Below are positions 11,103-21,700 of a DNA stretch of 21,976 nt, piece after piece. The notes beneath the pieces were generated by a model that saw nothing but the letters and a program-made list of their open reading frames with translations, was not told where the DNA came from and ran no database searches. The stretch is from contig JAOXYB010079498.1 in NCBI GenBank assembly GCA_028565635.1, positions 1,258-23,233 of the forward strand, written 5' to 3'. Both the position numbers and the translations under genes were made by a program. How positions within the stretch are numbered: the first letter of the stretch is position 1; every line of letters starts with the position of its first letter. Origin of the DNA: Phoronis ovalis (Eukaryota > Phoronida > Phoronidae).

Positions 11103-12818
11103 GAACAGCTTACAGTGAAATACATACAAAATATACATACACTATGTAATAATATTAAATACGATATATAATGTCTAAAACCACACTACAGGTTTAATTA
11201 AGGCCAACGAATTCAGGGGAATTGGAACCTCTGTCTGCTAAATCCCTCCCACTTATCCCAGAATGCAGAAGAATGATGCCACAGTTCATATCTCGAAATC
11301 TTGTTACCTTTTGATTATGTTTTTGTCGATTCAAATAAATTATTTGAAACGGAAAAGTTAAATATCAAGAATTATTCTTTTTGTTGAAATATATTATACC
11401 GGCAAGTAGCATAAAGGAAGAGTCAGATAAACATATTTGACAGTAGGTACCAATTTTCCCCTTTCGCCAACTGGCCTAGAAAATGTTTGAATACATATAA
11501 TATACGTACATAAGTTTAAAAAACATGGTAGACTACATTATACCAACTATCAACATATTTCTCAAAATGTCATTGAGTCCTGCATAACATTCACCTGGCA
11601 CAACCATATAGAAAATTCCCCCTTGTTCAAGTACTCCAGATTGAAAATCTAAAATTTGCTGCTAGATTCATCAAATGTACCTATTATATACAGTTGTCAA
11701 TTAGAAGTGGCCAAAATTTGAAATGGGACATTTTCATAGGTACATGTATGTTCAAGAGTATATGCATAATGAACTGGCCAGTGGTCATGCACAAGATGCT
11801 GAGTAAGTCCAGCTTACCAACCTACATGTTGATAGGGGGTGAGTCGTAATACTAATTTTTGCACTGACCAATAAATATCACAAACAATATTCCACAATTT
11901 ACATCACGTGTCTGTTTACCACATAGTATACTCCTAAGCCTTGTATCATCAGGTGATAACCTATACACTATAAAATGATGCAAAACTATATATGCAACTG
12001 CAACAAGCAGAAGTTACAACATTGATATACAATATATTTAATTACACTCTATAAAATAATTCAGTTTTGATTATATATACAATATGAGCACCCCAATATG
12101 CATTCAACGTATCATTATTTTTATTTACAGATAGATAAAACTAAAACTGGCAAACTGTTTAATGGGCCAAATATATTAACCCTTCCCATGTATCATTTTA
12201 AAAAGAGAAAAAAACTTTCTTCAGTGATTCCCAGATCCCTTTTAATTTGCGAATACAATATTCACAAAATTTTAAACCTACCAAAATATTAACCTTCCCC
12301 AAGTATCTTATTGCCAAGATGAGCAAAAAATCTGGCGGAAAACTTACCCTTCTATCTACATGGACAATACAGGCATGCCCAATACATCATGTGGGGTGCA
12401 AAACCACTTTTAAGTGTAACAGTCCATAACCTTATTACAAAACCTTATATTTAAATATGCTAGTGTGAGTAGGGCTAGCATTAAAATTGCATCCAACAAG
12501 TTCTAACAATTAGTGTTAATTTTCATTTAACAACACAACCACAACCTACAGAATAAGTCTATAGTATTAAGGAACTATGTGCATACACACAAAATGTCAC
12601 GAGTGAGAAATTAAAAGTGCATTTGAAATCACATTACATTACACCATTTATGTTAATGCTGGAATTTTTTGGTTTTAGTACAAAAATTATTGACATAATA
12701 TATCATTTATAACATTATTTTACAAGAACATGATTGAAATTTTAACAATTATATTAATACTTCTAGACTTTCTGTGGATGAGCGTACTTCTGACATCACT
12801 CCTGTCTGTGTTAAACCT

Positions 12819-12976
12819 TTAGACACCCGTTTCTCGAAACGTTGAAATTGTATTTCCCCGTTTTACTTGAATAACTCTGGTTCCATTAATCTCCGATACC
12901 ATTACCTGTGCTGGTTCATCAATGCTTGAAACTGTAGTAGATTTACTGGTTATTGAGCTGTTGCACACATTTGATG
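12819..12976 (-). CDS. Candidate terminal exon, hypothetical C-terminus ending RETGV
   Basis: Reading leftwards, TTGTTTATTTTTCAG is a strong acceptor. The exon begins with two bases of a codon and runs 51 further codons to TAA at 12821-12819. The peptide (SNVCNSSITSKSTTVSS, a short acidic run, then VMVSEINGTRVIQVKRGNTI and RETGV) looks coding: it has balanced composition and several CpG-containing codons in a very AT-rich setting. It ends in T-G-V, a class I PDZ-ligand pattern. Its entry phase (one base carried over) equals the exit phase of the candidate exon 14564-14701. It could be an alternative end of the upstream INPP5A-like gene or part of an unrelated gene. I recognise no family. Confidence 0.4.
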
Positions 12977-14563
12977 CTGAAAAATAAACAATGACATCAT
13001 TTGATGGCATCAAATATTATGGTCAAGAAGATCAACAGAATATATTAAAACTTATAACAGTTTGCATACATAACTGTGGTCACATCACATATTGTACTTT
13101 CTCAATCTGTGATGCCATATTTTTAGAATTTGGATGGTAAAAGCTGGTCTATGCATGGCAGTTCAAAATCTACGTTATAAATGTATGTGTAAATATGAAC
13201 TATGTTGCCACAATAATAACGAAGTTGTGACAGCACAAACTGAAAGGTAAAGTACAATGTGGGACAAGACAAGAAAGTTGCATTTATTATCAATCAATGC
13301 AATCTGTAATAAGGAATACATATTAATACAAGAACCAAGATGTTATTGCTCTTAGATACAGACTCGTCTCACTGCTAAAATGTGAATTACTGCAACAAAT
13401 AACCACAGAAAGGTTTATTTGCTTGGATAAATACACATCTGTTGAAAAGGATTGAGTGTAGAATTTTTAAGCTTGTATGGACATGTACATAAGGAGATGG
13501 ACCAAATCATACTAGATCTATCAATTGATGATGATCATCAGCAATGAAATGGCAGCTATTATAAAGTTCTGGTAGCAATAATGGTTATGGGATTCAAAGG
13601 CCAACACTAGTTTTGCAGGCCATGATGGAGCTATGACACAGAGAACATATGATAACCATACTAGAGATATTTAGCATTAAAGTCAAAAGTAAAAGCATTC
13701 AATGCATTACAGTTAATGAAAAATAATGTCAGCCAGATATCAAGAGGATTTTCATTCATTGATAAAGCCTTAAGTTTACACACAGCATCTCTTCTTTTAT
13801 ACACTAATAAAAGCATAAGATCGAGCAATTGCTGTTGAAAAGTGGAAGACGCAGTAACTATAGGCCTTGGCAAAACAGTTCACAACCAGAGAGCATCCGG
13901 AATGCAGTAAGCAATAGCCAAAGTAGAAGGCCTTGCATTATGAGAGCTTTGTGGAAGAATACAACCCACATTCATGAGTAGATAACACTAATGGTTTTTA
14001 TCCTTTTCATTCCAAAAATAATGAATACTGTCCAGCAGGTCAAGTCCAGTGGTGCTCTACAGGATAACGATTAACTTATGCTGGACATGCAACTAAAATA
14101 TTCCTGATAAAACTAAGCATTCTGAAGGAATGGGGGGTTTAGTGAAAATTTCCATGTGTGGGTATTTGAATCATGCAATGGATAGGTAATATAAAGAATG
14201 CTCTACAGCCATAAGATGATATACAGTAATCAGAATAATTTGTGTAAAGCATGCAACAACATCTAAAGTACAATAATAACTCTCAATTTGCAACCTAACT
14301 TCTTTTCTGTAGTAAATGTGCACATACAGATTAAAAATCACTATCAAAAACTAAGAAAAAAGTCGACCTGTTTGCTTTAGAAGTTATGAACAGAATATTT
14401 ACTTTTGAATAATTCAGAATCAAATTTGCAATTGTTGTTATCATAATAAGTGCACGTCTTTTGGCTCACGAGGTGACATTCATATTACTGAGGGCACAGG
14501 AGCAACTGGAGTGTCCTAGTATGCTAGGTTGCTCAAAAGAACAACTAAATTTCGAATACATAC
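12977..14563. other. Noncoding stretch between candidate minus-strand exons
   Basis: I see no exon, RNA gene or clear repeat here. If the two flanking exon candidates are real, this is an intron of about 1.6 kb on the minus strand. An open frame around 13661-13873 has no good splice boundaries and no recognisable content. Confidence 0.5.
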
Positions 14564-14701
14564 CACTAGATGCTTTCGTAGGAGGTTTAATTATAAAAAT
14601 GTGACATAACAAAAAACTTAAATCAACAGGTTTTTCTTCGGGGATAGTTAATTTAGCCAAGAACTGTTCCGATTTGGTTGTACTGGGGATGGAAAAGGCA
14701 C
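14564..14701 (-). CDS. Candidate alternative internal exon, hypothetical
   Basis: On the minus strand the sequence after TTACATTGATAG is open for 46 codons and ends at AGTG|GTATGT, a good donor. It enters and leaves in phase 1. The peptide includes AFSIPSTTKSEQFLAKLTIP, EEKPVDLSFLL and KPPTKASS. Its length is a multiple of three, so it could act as a cassette. It joins in frame to the candidate exon at 12819-12976. Upstream it could connect to an internal donor in the last INPP5A-like exon (GCAG|GTCAGG at 15314), which would rebuild a Gly codon, or to the GTAAGT just after that gene's stop as untranslated sequence. No family is recognised, so this could be chance. Confidence 0.3.
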
Positions 14702-14776
14702 CTATCAATGTAAAATACAGTTAACGTTTTAGTACACAGTCACAGGAATACATTCGAGACTGACCAACGGTCTTTC

Positions 14777-14782
14777 TTTATT
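14777..14782 (-). promoter_or_regulatory. Candidate poly(A) signal of the INPP5A-like transcript
   Basis: AATAAA in minus-strand orientation begins about 130 nt downstream of the TAA at 14910-14912. Its distance is typical for a short 3' UTR. It competes with a consensus donor (GTAAGT, 14890-14885) that starts 19 nt after the stop, so cleavage here and splicing into downstream exons would be alternatives. Confidence 0.45.
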
Positions 14783-14909
14783 AGGAGTGTATTCTTCTCT
14801 CTCATAGAACTAAATGTGGAACAGCTCTCAGATTTCCTTTTAAGCAAACAATACAAACAGGTGAAATAAAAAATAACAAAGTAAACTTACAACATCAAAC
14901 ATGCAGAGA

Positions 14910-15716
14910 TTATATAATGATGCATTTGCAAGGGCATCCATACTTGGAGGCCGTTGAAAGTGCAGAAAGCTGTTTGTGAGCACTAGGATGTGCAGGAGGA
15001 TTAATAATGACACAATCATTATCAGTACTTCCGCCATTTTGATTACGCGTGTCATTAGGGCCCGGTGTTTGCTCCGTTGAAACAGCTGATTTTTCTGTGT
15101 TCTGGTTAGCAATATCTTCCAGACCGGGTGCAACATAAATTTTTGTAACAAACTTTGGATTATTTTCATTTCCACTAGTAGCAGTGGCTGAAGACTTTGT
15201 GGTTTGGGGAGGGCTGTGCGTGGTAACAAGGTCTATAACAACATGCTCTTCATGCACTGCTTTGGTCCCATCCCCATTAGGTGTCAAACAAACACTAGCA
15301 GATGGTGCCTGACCTGCTGAACTACCCTTCATAGATTCACTTTCGATAAACTCTGTGCGTGTTTCCCCATTTTCATCGTCTTCCTCTGAGGCAGATGAGC
15401 TATGATGTCTACGACGACGACTACGGCGTCTCCACCTTTTCACAACACCACCAGCAACTGCGACATCTTTTGCTACATCATGAAAAGACATTTTGTCAGA
15501 ACTACCCTTACGACGGAAAGACTGTATCACTACTGGATCTATCGCCTGTTCATGTTGAAATGTGGCGTAATCATGAATATTAATATTTCGCAGATGTTCA
15601 GTGCCCACTGTTTCGCCATTGATGGATACCACTCTTTTTGCTTTTCCTTTAGATTCTGATGTTGAATATCGTGCAAATTTGTCTTCCCTTCGCAGATAAA
15701 ATCGTAGATAAACAGG
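14910..15716 (-). CDS. INPP5A: INPP5A-like last exon: end of catalytic core plus long prenylated tail
   Basis: The acceptor TTTATTCGTTGTAG leads in phase 0 into PVYLRFYLRREDKF, matching human PVFLAFRI directly after GDHK. The exon then continues for about 255 codons to TAA. The tail contains RWRRRSRRRRHH (residues 438-449 of the window product) followed by SSSASEEDDE, a possible nuclear-localisation or phosphoinositide-binding basic block next to casein-kinase-2-like sites. A Thr/Pro/Asn-rich low-complexity region comes next, and the end is SKYGCPCKCIII. CIII fits a CaaX box (isoleucine at X favours geranylgeranylation), with cysteines at 605 and 607 as possible palmitoylation sites. An internal donor (15314) and a post-stop donor (14890) may give other ends. 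Confidence 0.88.
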   Translation of the reverse strand, partial: PVYLRFYLRREDKFARYSTSESKGKAKRVVSINGETVGTEHLRNINIHDYATFQHEQAIDPVVIQSFRRKGSSDKMSFHDVAKDVAVAGGVVKRWRRRSRRRRHHSSSASEEDDENGETRTEFIESESMKGSSAGQAPSASVCLTPNGDGTKAVHEEHVVIDLVTTHSPPQTTKSSATATSGNENNPKFVTKIYVAPGLEDIANQNTEKSAVSTEQTPGPNDTRNQNGGSTDNDCVIINPPAHPSAHKQLSALSTASKYGCPCKCIII

Positions 15717-18700
15717 CTACAACGAATAAAACAAACAAGCTAGAATTGATAATTTCGCCATATAAATTCTCATTCAGTTCCCAGACAAATTCATTTATAA
15801 CGGAAATCTATGGAATGTCATATTTACCTTATGTGAAACATCCAACTGACAAAACAAGAATACAAATGAAACACAGGATGAGCATAAATATTTGTGGCTC
15901 CAAAGACATCAGCACCAGTGAGTTAAGTTATAATTTTCATGAAAGTTCAACGGCTTTTTTAAAAAAAAAAGTGAAATTGTTTTGGAAACCATGAGAAACA
16001 GTTTAACTTCAAACTATCCGAGTTCATATCATAGTTGCTTCAAATACGAAATTACAATAATGCGAATTTACATGAAATGTTGACAGATTATACCTTATGA
16101 TCCCCCATACAGGTTCTATGACCAACTATATGATATTTTGGTTGTCTCTCCGGTGTGTCCTACGGAAATAAAAATAAAACAGTACATAACTTGGATCATG
16201 TTAAGTTCTATTAATTGCAACATAAACACAGCTCTTATGTTAACAACTTTTTGTTTTAAAACCAGCTGTAGAAAAAGAAACCCTGTATCTAAAACACATG
16301 CTTGGGGTTACAAGTACTTTGTTTTATTATGTTGTTTAATCAACAATGACTGTGTTATCTTGTAAACAAACGTTTCATCAATGTGTCTAACACACTAACG
16401 AATCCCTATTAACACTATTTGTAAAACAACTGACATGACCAAGGCTGTCAGGTGAAATAATACAATTATTTTACACTATGACATCTACAAGTACAATGAC
16501 TGTGTTATTCAAACATGATTTTCACAACAAGCTACCATGTAAAATGTTAAGAATTACTATTTATATAATGGTATACAGAACTTTGAGAGATATTCAGAAG
16601 GCCTGCATGATTTTATGAGCTATAGTAGGTTACCTGCAGTAGCAGATTTTTGGCACTACATGATAGCAGAATACGGTCGCACCATCCTGGCACTCGTGTT
16701 TTGTTGTACGATATTCCATCGTCTATATCTTCACTAAATGGATACCTATACATAAAAGATATCTTAAGCACACCATATTCTGTGAATAGATACACAAATC
16801 TATACTACTAAATCTCGAGTGTCCGTCTGTCACTTTTTCCACCAAATATCTTCAAAACTATTACATGTAGAATCATGATCTTTTCACACATCGTAGGTAT
16901 CGACGATGGCTCGGGTCCCTCAAATTTTGGGGTCAATCGGTCAACGGTATCATATTTAATGAGGCATTTTTGAAACTCGGCCTTACGTGACCTACATCTC
17001 TATCAAGATCTGTGGTTTACCACAGGTGCCGTCTAGTAATTCTATATTACAGAGATTGTTGCTATAAAGACACAATTAAGCTATAAACATAGCTAGAACC
17101 TTGCACTTGCTACAGACATGAATTTCTTATTGCAATCCTTTATTAGGACATAACTATACCTCTGTCAAATTGATGACAAAACTGTAATGTGTACTTACGT
17201 AGGTGGAAAGTTTATTTCATGTTCAAACAGTCTTGATAAAAATGGCTTCAGCTCTACATCATACTCTGCAACCTAAAACACAATAGTTTTCAACTTAAAT
17301 TATTTGCTTTTATAATCAAGTTGATGTTGCACTGTTTAACATCTATCTTAACCTTCCACTCTGCAGTAGTACTACTTTAGGAAGTTTGTCAATAGTCAGG
17401 CAAGTACAATTCTGCTTGGTGTATTAAAGCATGTGTGTGTATCTGCAAAGAACAATCAATTTGTTTCATTCACTCAGGGTATGGAAGTGGCTCACTTGCT
17501 GGCACTCTAATTCCTGTTTGCTGTCAAGTTCACATATATGCAGCATTTTATGAAAACAATTTAACAAGCTAAATGAATATTAAAAATGATGTATTTGATA
17601 TAAACCTCTTTCCCATCTTCGTCAAAGAAAATTTCTTCTAGTCTGTGATGAGAAAAACTTTTCTTTTCAACACTAAAAATTTCTTTATCACCATTCTTAT
17701 ATGTCAGTTTTGTCAACTCATTGTTCTTTTTGTTTCGTTTTAGTTCCTGACTTAAATTCTTTCCTAATTTCTGAAAGATAACAAAAGTTTTAATACTTTT
17801 CCCATGTGTATACAGTCAGCATCAAAATATAACAGATGGTTGTTAATGCATGTACAAAATAAGTACAAATAAACTTACAAGTTTTCTTGTACTCTTTCAT
17901 AAATATATTCCAAAGAATGCCTCTGTTTTTTAAAATTGGAGCAAATTTTGTCTTTAACTTTGTAGTAAAACATTAGATTTTTTGTACAGGGGAAAAGGAA
18001 GGCACCTTCAAAAAGATATGTGGGTAGTGAATGTTAACTCATTCTATGTACATATAATGAAAATATTGTGGGTGATTCAATTTTTGAAAGTGTCCTCTCC
18101 TTCGTGTACAAATAATAGCAAAACAGATCAAACACTTAGTAATCATTGTTATTTCCGGAACTGTTACATCAAGTGATAGACAAATACTATTCCATTAAAA
18201 ATTAGCAGGGAAGGGGGGGTCTGAAAGTATGTTATTCCCCCCCCCCCCCATAGTAATTCAAACTAGCATCACTCCCTCCCATCATAATAAAAGTTAGGCC
18301 ACTACTACTAAAAAGTTTTTTAACCTTTTTCTCTCACTCTAAATTGACAATCTTTTACCGTATAATCATAATTATTTCAGGTCCCCCCTTATACTTTTTA
18401 ATGGACAACCTTTTTCTCTCACTCTAAATGGACAATCTTTTACCATATAATCATAATTATTTCAGGTCCCCCCTTATACTTTTTAATGGACAATCCTTTA
18501 GTTTACATTCCTTAGCAGTTTTATCCTTAATTAATATTTTTTTACAATAATAAAATTAAACATTAGACGTACTTTCCATTAGATATGAAGAATTCTACTA
18601 ACCCAGCTAAAAAAGAATGAATTGTTCCTTTCACTCAATGCACAAAAAGCATTCACCTACCTGTACAAGCTTATGACCATCTAACCTAAAGTTGAAATCA

Positions 18701-21700
18701 CCAAATAGGAAATACGGTAATTTTTCTAATTCGTCTGTATCAAATCTGAAAATAGGAAAACAAATTCTTGTCAAGAATATTTAATAACACAAATTACTCA
18801 TGAGCATCACATTCAGCTGTATAATGCAACAACTTTCAACATATTTAACTGAAATCACTTAACATATCAGAGAAATAAAACCGTTCATTTTCAGTTTTAC
18901 AGAATGAACTTTAAATTTCACAGGATTCTTAATAGAAATAACACTCATCAGTTCTGTTACAACTATATCTCACTGAATTGTTCAACATAAATCTTCTTGT
19001 TGAAAATAACTTACTTATCTAAGGCATATTTAAATGCCCTATGTCTGTAACCAGAATACATTGAAGGAGTTTGTTCTATTGCAGTTAAATTAGATGCATC
19101 ATGAAACAAGTGTATGTTGATAAGGTCCAGTTTACTGTAAAACAAAATGAATCAAATCATAAATACAGTGACATAAGGCAGCAGTTTCAGGTGCTCTCGT
19201 TTCTCTTTCATTATCTTCTACAATGAAATTTTGCAATGATGAGATACCACATACTACCATTCTACAAGCAAGTGACATCATAAGCAACGACAACAGTCAG
19301 ACAAGATATTTTCTGATTTTAAATTTGTACCCGCTATATCTGTCTAAAAACTCACAAGAACAGCTACATACAAAGGCAGATTACAAAATAACCTTATAAA
19401 CAAAAACTGCATGACCAGTCATTTCTGATAACTTACACATTATAAAGACACCATCTTGTTCGTAAGTATCCTTTCCTCGACCACCTGGACTAGAAAAACA
19501 ATAAAACAAATTACATTTTCTACCATTTAGTTAGATTGCTCAACTGTGTCAGTAGTTTATATTTTTCCTAGTATATGTAGCTTAATCCCCAAAAATTAAT
19601 AACGAATTTTTCAAAATTTTATATATTTTTTTATTTACAGATCTTATGCTGCCATGCACTTTTTTTTGTCTTTTTCATTGCAATTTCAAGTAATGCACTT
19701 GGCAATAGAAAAATCTCTTTTTATTTTGCACAAAATATGTTATTTTACATTGCAGTAAAATTCATAAACTGCAATTAGGTAAGAAGGATACTGCGTAGTA
19801 ATATTGCAGTGAACAGTATTTTGTTTACTACCATGAAGTACTCTTTCTCCTGTTGCAGATTCTATTTCAATATAAAATATTATGAAATTACTGGAACACT
19901 TACATCTGGGAAGAAATGTACAGGAAACTTTGCTTTTTCTTTGATTGGCACGTTTTCTATACTCCCTGATAAAACCTCTCTTCCTTCTAACACAACAAAA
20001 CGGTTTTCTAAAAAAAGGGATGCTGGTATATGTAATTTAAAACTAATTTTTGCATTTTATAAATGTACAGATTATATTGTTACATATCATGGGATTTCCT
20101 ATGGCCGTAATCATAACTATTCCTACATTACAGCAAAATAAACAAAGTTGAGAAACTGCAATGATAATCATATTTTACCTGTAAAATTCCATATCTTGCA
20201 ATCTGTCACAATTTCGTGCACAAAATATACATTGCCTAAAGCCTGTAAAAAAGACCAACCAATTACAAGCTTTGTTTTATATAACCATAGTGGTGTCAAG
20301 TTCCTGTCCGGAACAAGAGACTCCCATTTCCATCATGTTATTGTCTCAACGTCCAAAGTGTCTATAAAAATCCTTCCAACTTAACAAGTTATATATACAT
20401 AGCAAAACCAGCAAAGCCAATTTGAATGTTACACCCTGTTTTATGAACCCTTCAATTCTTAATGTTATACTTAATCAGTTCCAAATTATATTGACACAAC
20501 TGCTGCTCATATATATTGCCAAATGCACAGTTCATGAAGGGTCAAGATTACACACAAAACTGATTGCTTTACAAATTTTTATTTTGCAGTTTCAGAAGCA
20601 AGAATTCTGTATTGTTGTGGGGAGTCATATGCACTATGAGTTCATCCCATCAGTCTTCACTACTAAAAGTTGCCTAAAAGATTTTTCCTTCTTGAAGTAG
20701 TTATTACAAGTTATGTCCAACACTGGTTCCTCCCAAGGAATGATGCTAATGATTTTGACAGAATTTGCTGGCTTAGATATGAACCAGTCCATTTTAGAAG
20801 CTGCCAGTCCAACCATTTCTGGCATACTGATAGAATGGCATACAGTTCGCAGCACATCCCTTGGGTAGTCTTTGCAAGTGGAATTTGTAAAAAAGATCCG
20901 AGCAGGAACTATGACGCAGTATAACACTAGAGGTAGACTGATCAGATTAGCTCCCGTCCTGATTAGGTCATATTATTTTCAGGGCTGGTACTTGATATAT
21001 TATGAAACTCACTTGGTCTGGTGCCCACATAGCTTAGAAATCTATTACAATTACAGTGATTGGTAATTGTTGTACTTCTAAGATTCTAGTAAACTTACAG
21101 TAAATTTATCTTCCGCTGTAAAATCTTCATCTAAAAACACCCTGGCACGGTCATACTCTGCTAAATCTTCACACGCCAATAAATGTCTAGAAATATGATA
21201 TATACCCAACATCACAATCAACACTGGTCCTATTTAAATTCAAATTCTTGAAACATACTGTAAATTATCTTCTTTTTAAAATTGCACAACTACACATTAA
21301 GTAAACGCATGCAAAAACTGCATGTATGGAATACACTGCATATAGTTTAGGGACAGCATAAATCTTAACATAGAGCAGCTTTCAGTCAGAATATATATTA
21401 TGTTTAATCAATGCCCCCTATAATTAGTCCAGGAATACAGAGTTCATCATTCTGAACAATGAAGAGGAGTACATACTGTTCCATATGATTGAGGTAAGAA
21501 AGCCAATTAGTGGACAAGGCCTAGCTGAATGTATATTTATGAATAGTTAAGAATAAAATTGGTTATCAGCATTAACTTACTTTACAAAGTCATTAACATG
21601 TTGCATTGATTCTTCATAATTTTTGCCACCAACTTCTTGTAAATGTATTGCCAAAAATCCAGGCTTTGTCTCCTTCACAGACTGAAAAACAATAATGTAT

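Larger units (their letters stand above)
8932..12818. other. 3' UTR and convergent intergenic/intronic DNA
   Basis: No gene I can support lies here. The first part should be the 3' UTR of the sarcoglycan transcript, with a possible weak poly(A) signal ATTAAA at 9164-9169 and a canonical AATAAA at 9869-9874. Two short open stretches with splice-like edges (about 9185-9282 and 9629-9785) were considered and not accepted. The rest is AT-rich sequence with one MITE-like element (10938-11102), a nuclear-receptor-like half-site cluster (9995-10027) and no RNA gene that I can see. Confidence 0.6.

Noticed and set aside
13661-13873. 70-codon minus-strand open frame
   Set aside because: No splice edges in a useful phase and no family features.
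14840-15229. 129-codon minus-strand open frame overlapping the phosphatase tail
   Set aside because: It is a shadow of the in-frame INPP5A-like exon; it is hydrophobic by frame shift and lacks its own support.
15659-15994. 111-codon + strand open frame
   Set aside because: It covers the last INPP5A-like acceptor and intron on the opposite strand; no recognisable content.
19809-20141. 110-codon + strand open frame
   Set aside because: It lies opposite a confirmed INPP5A-like exon (19904-20007) and is its shadow.
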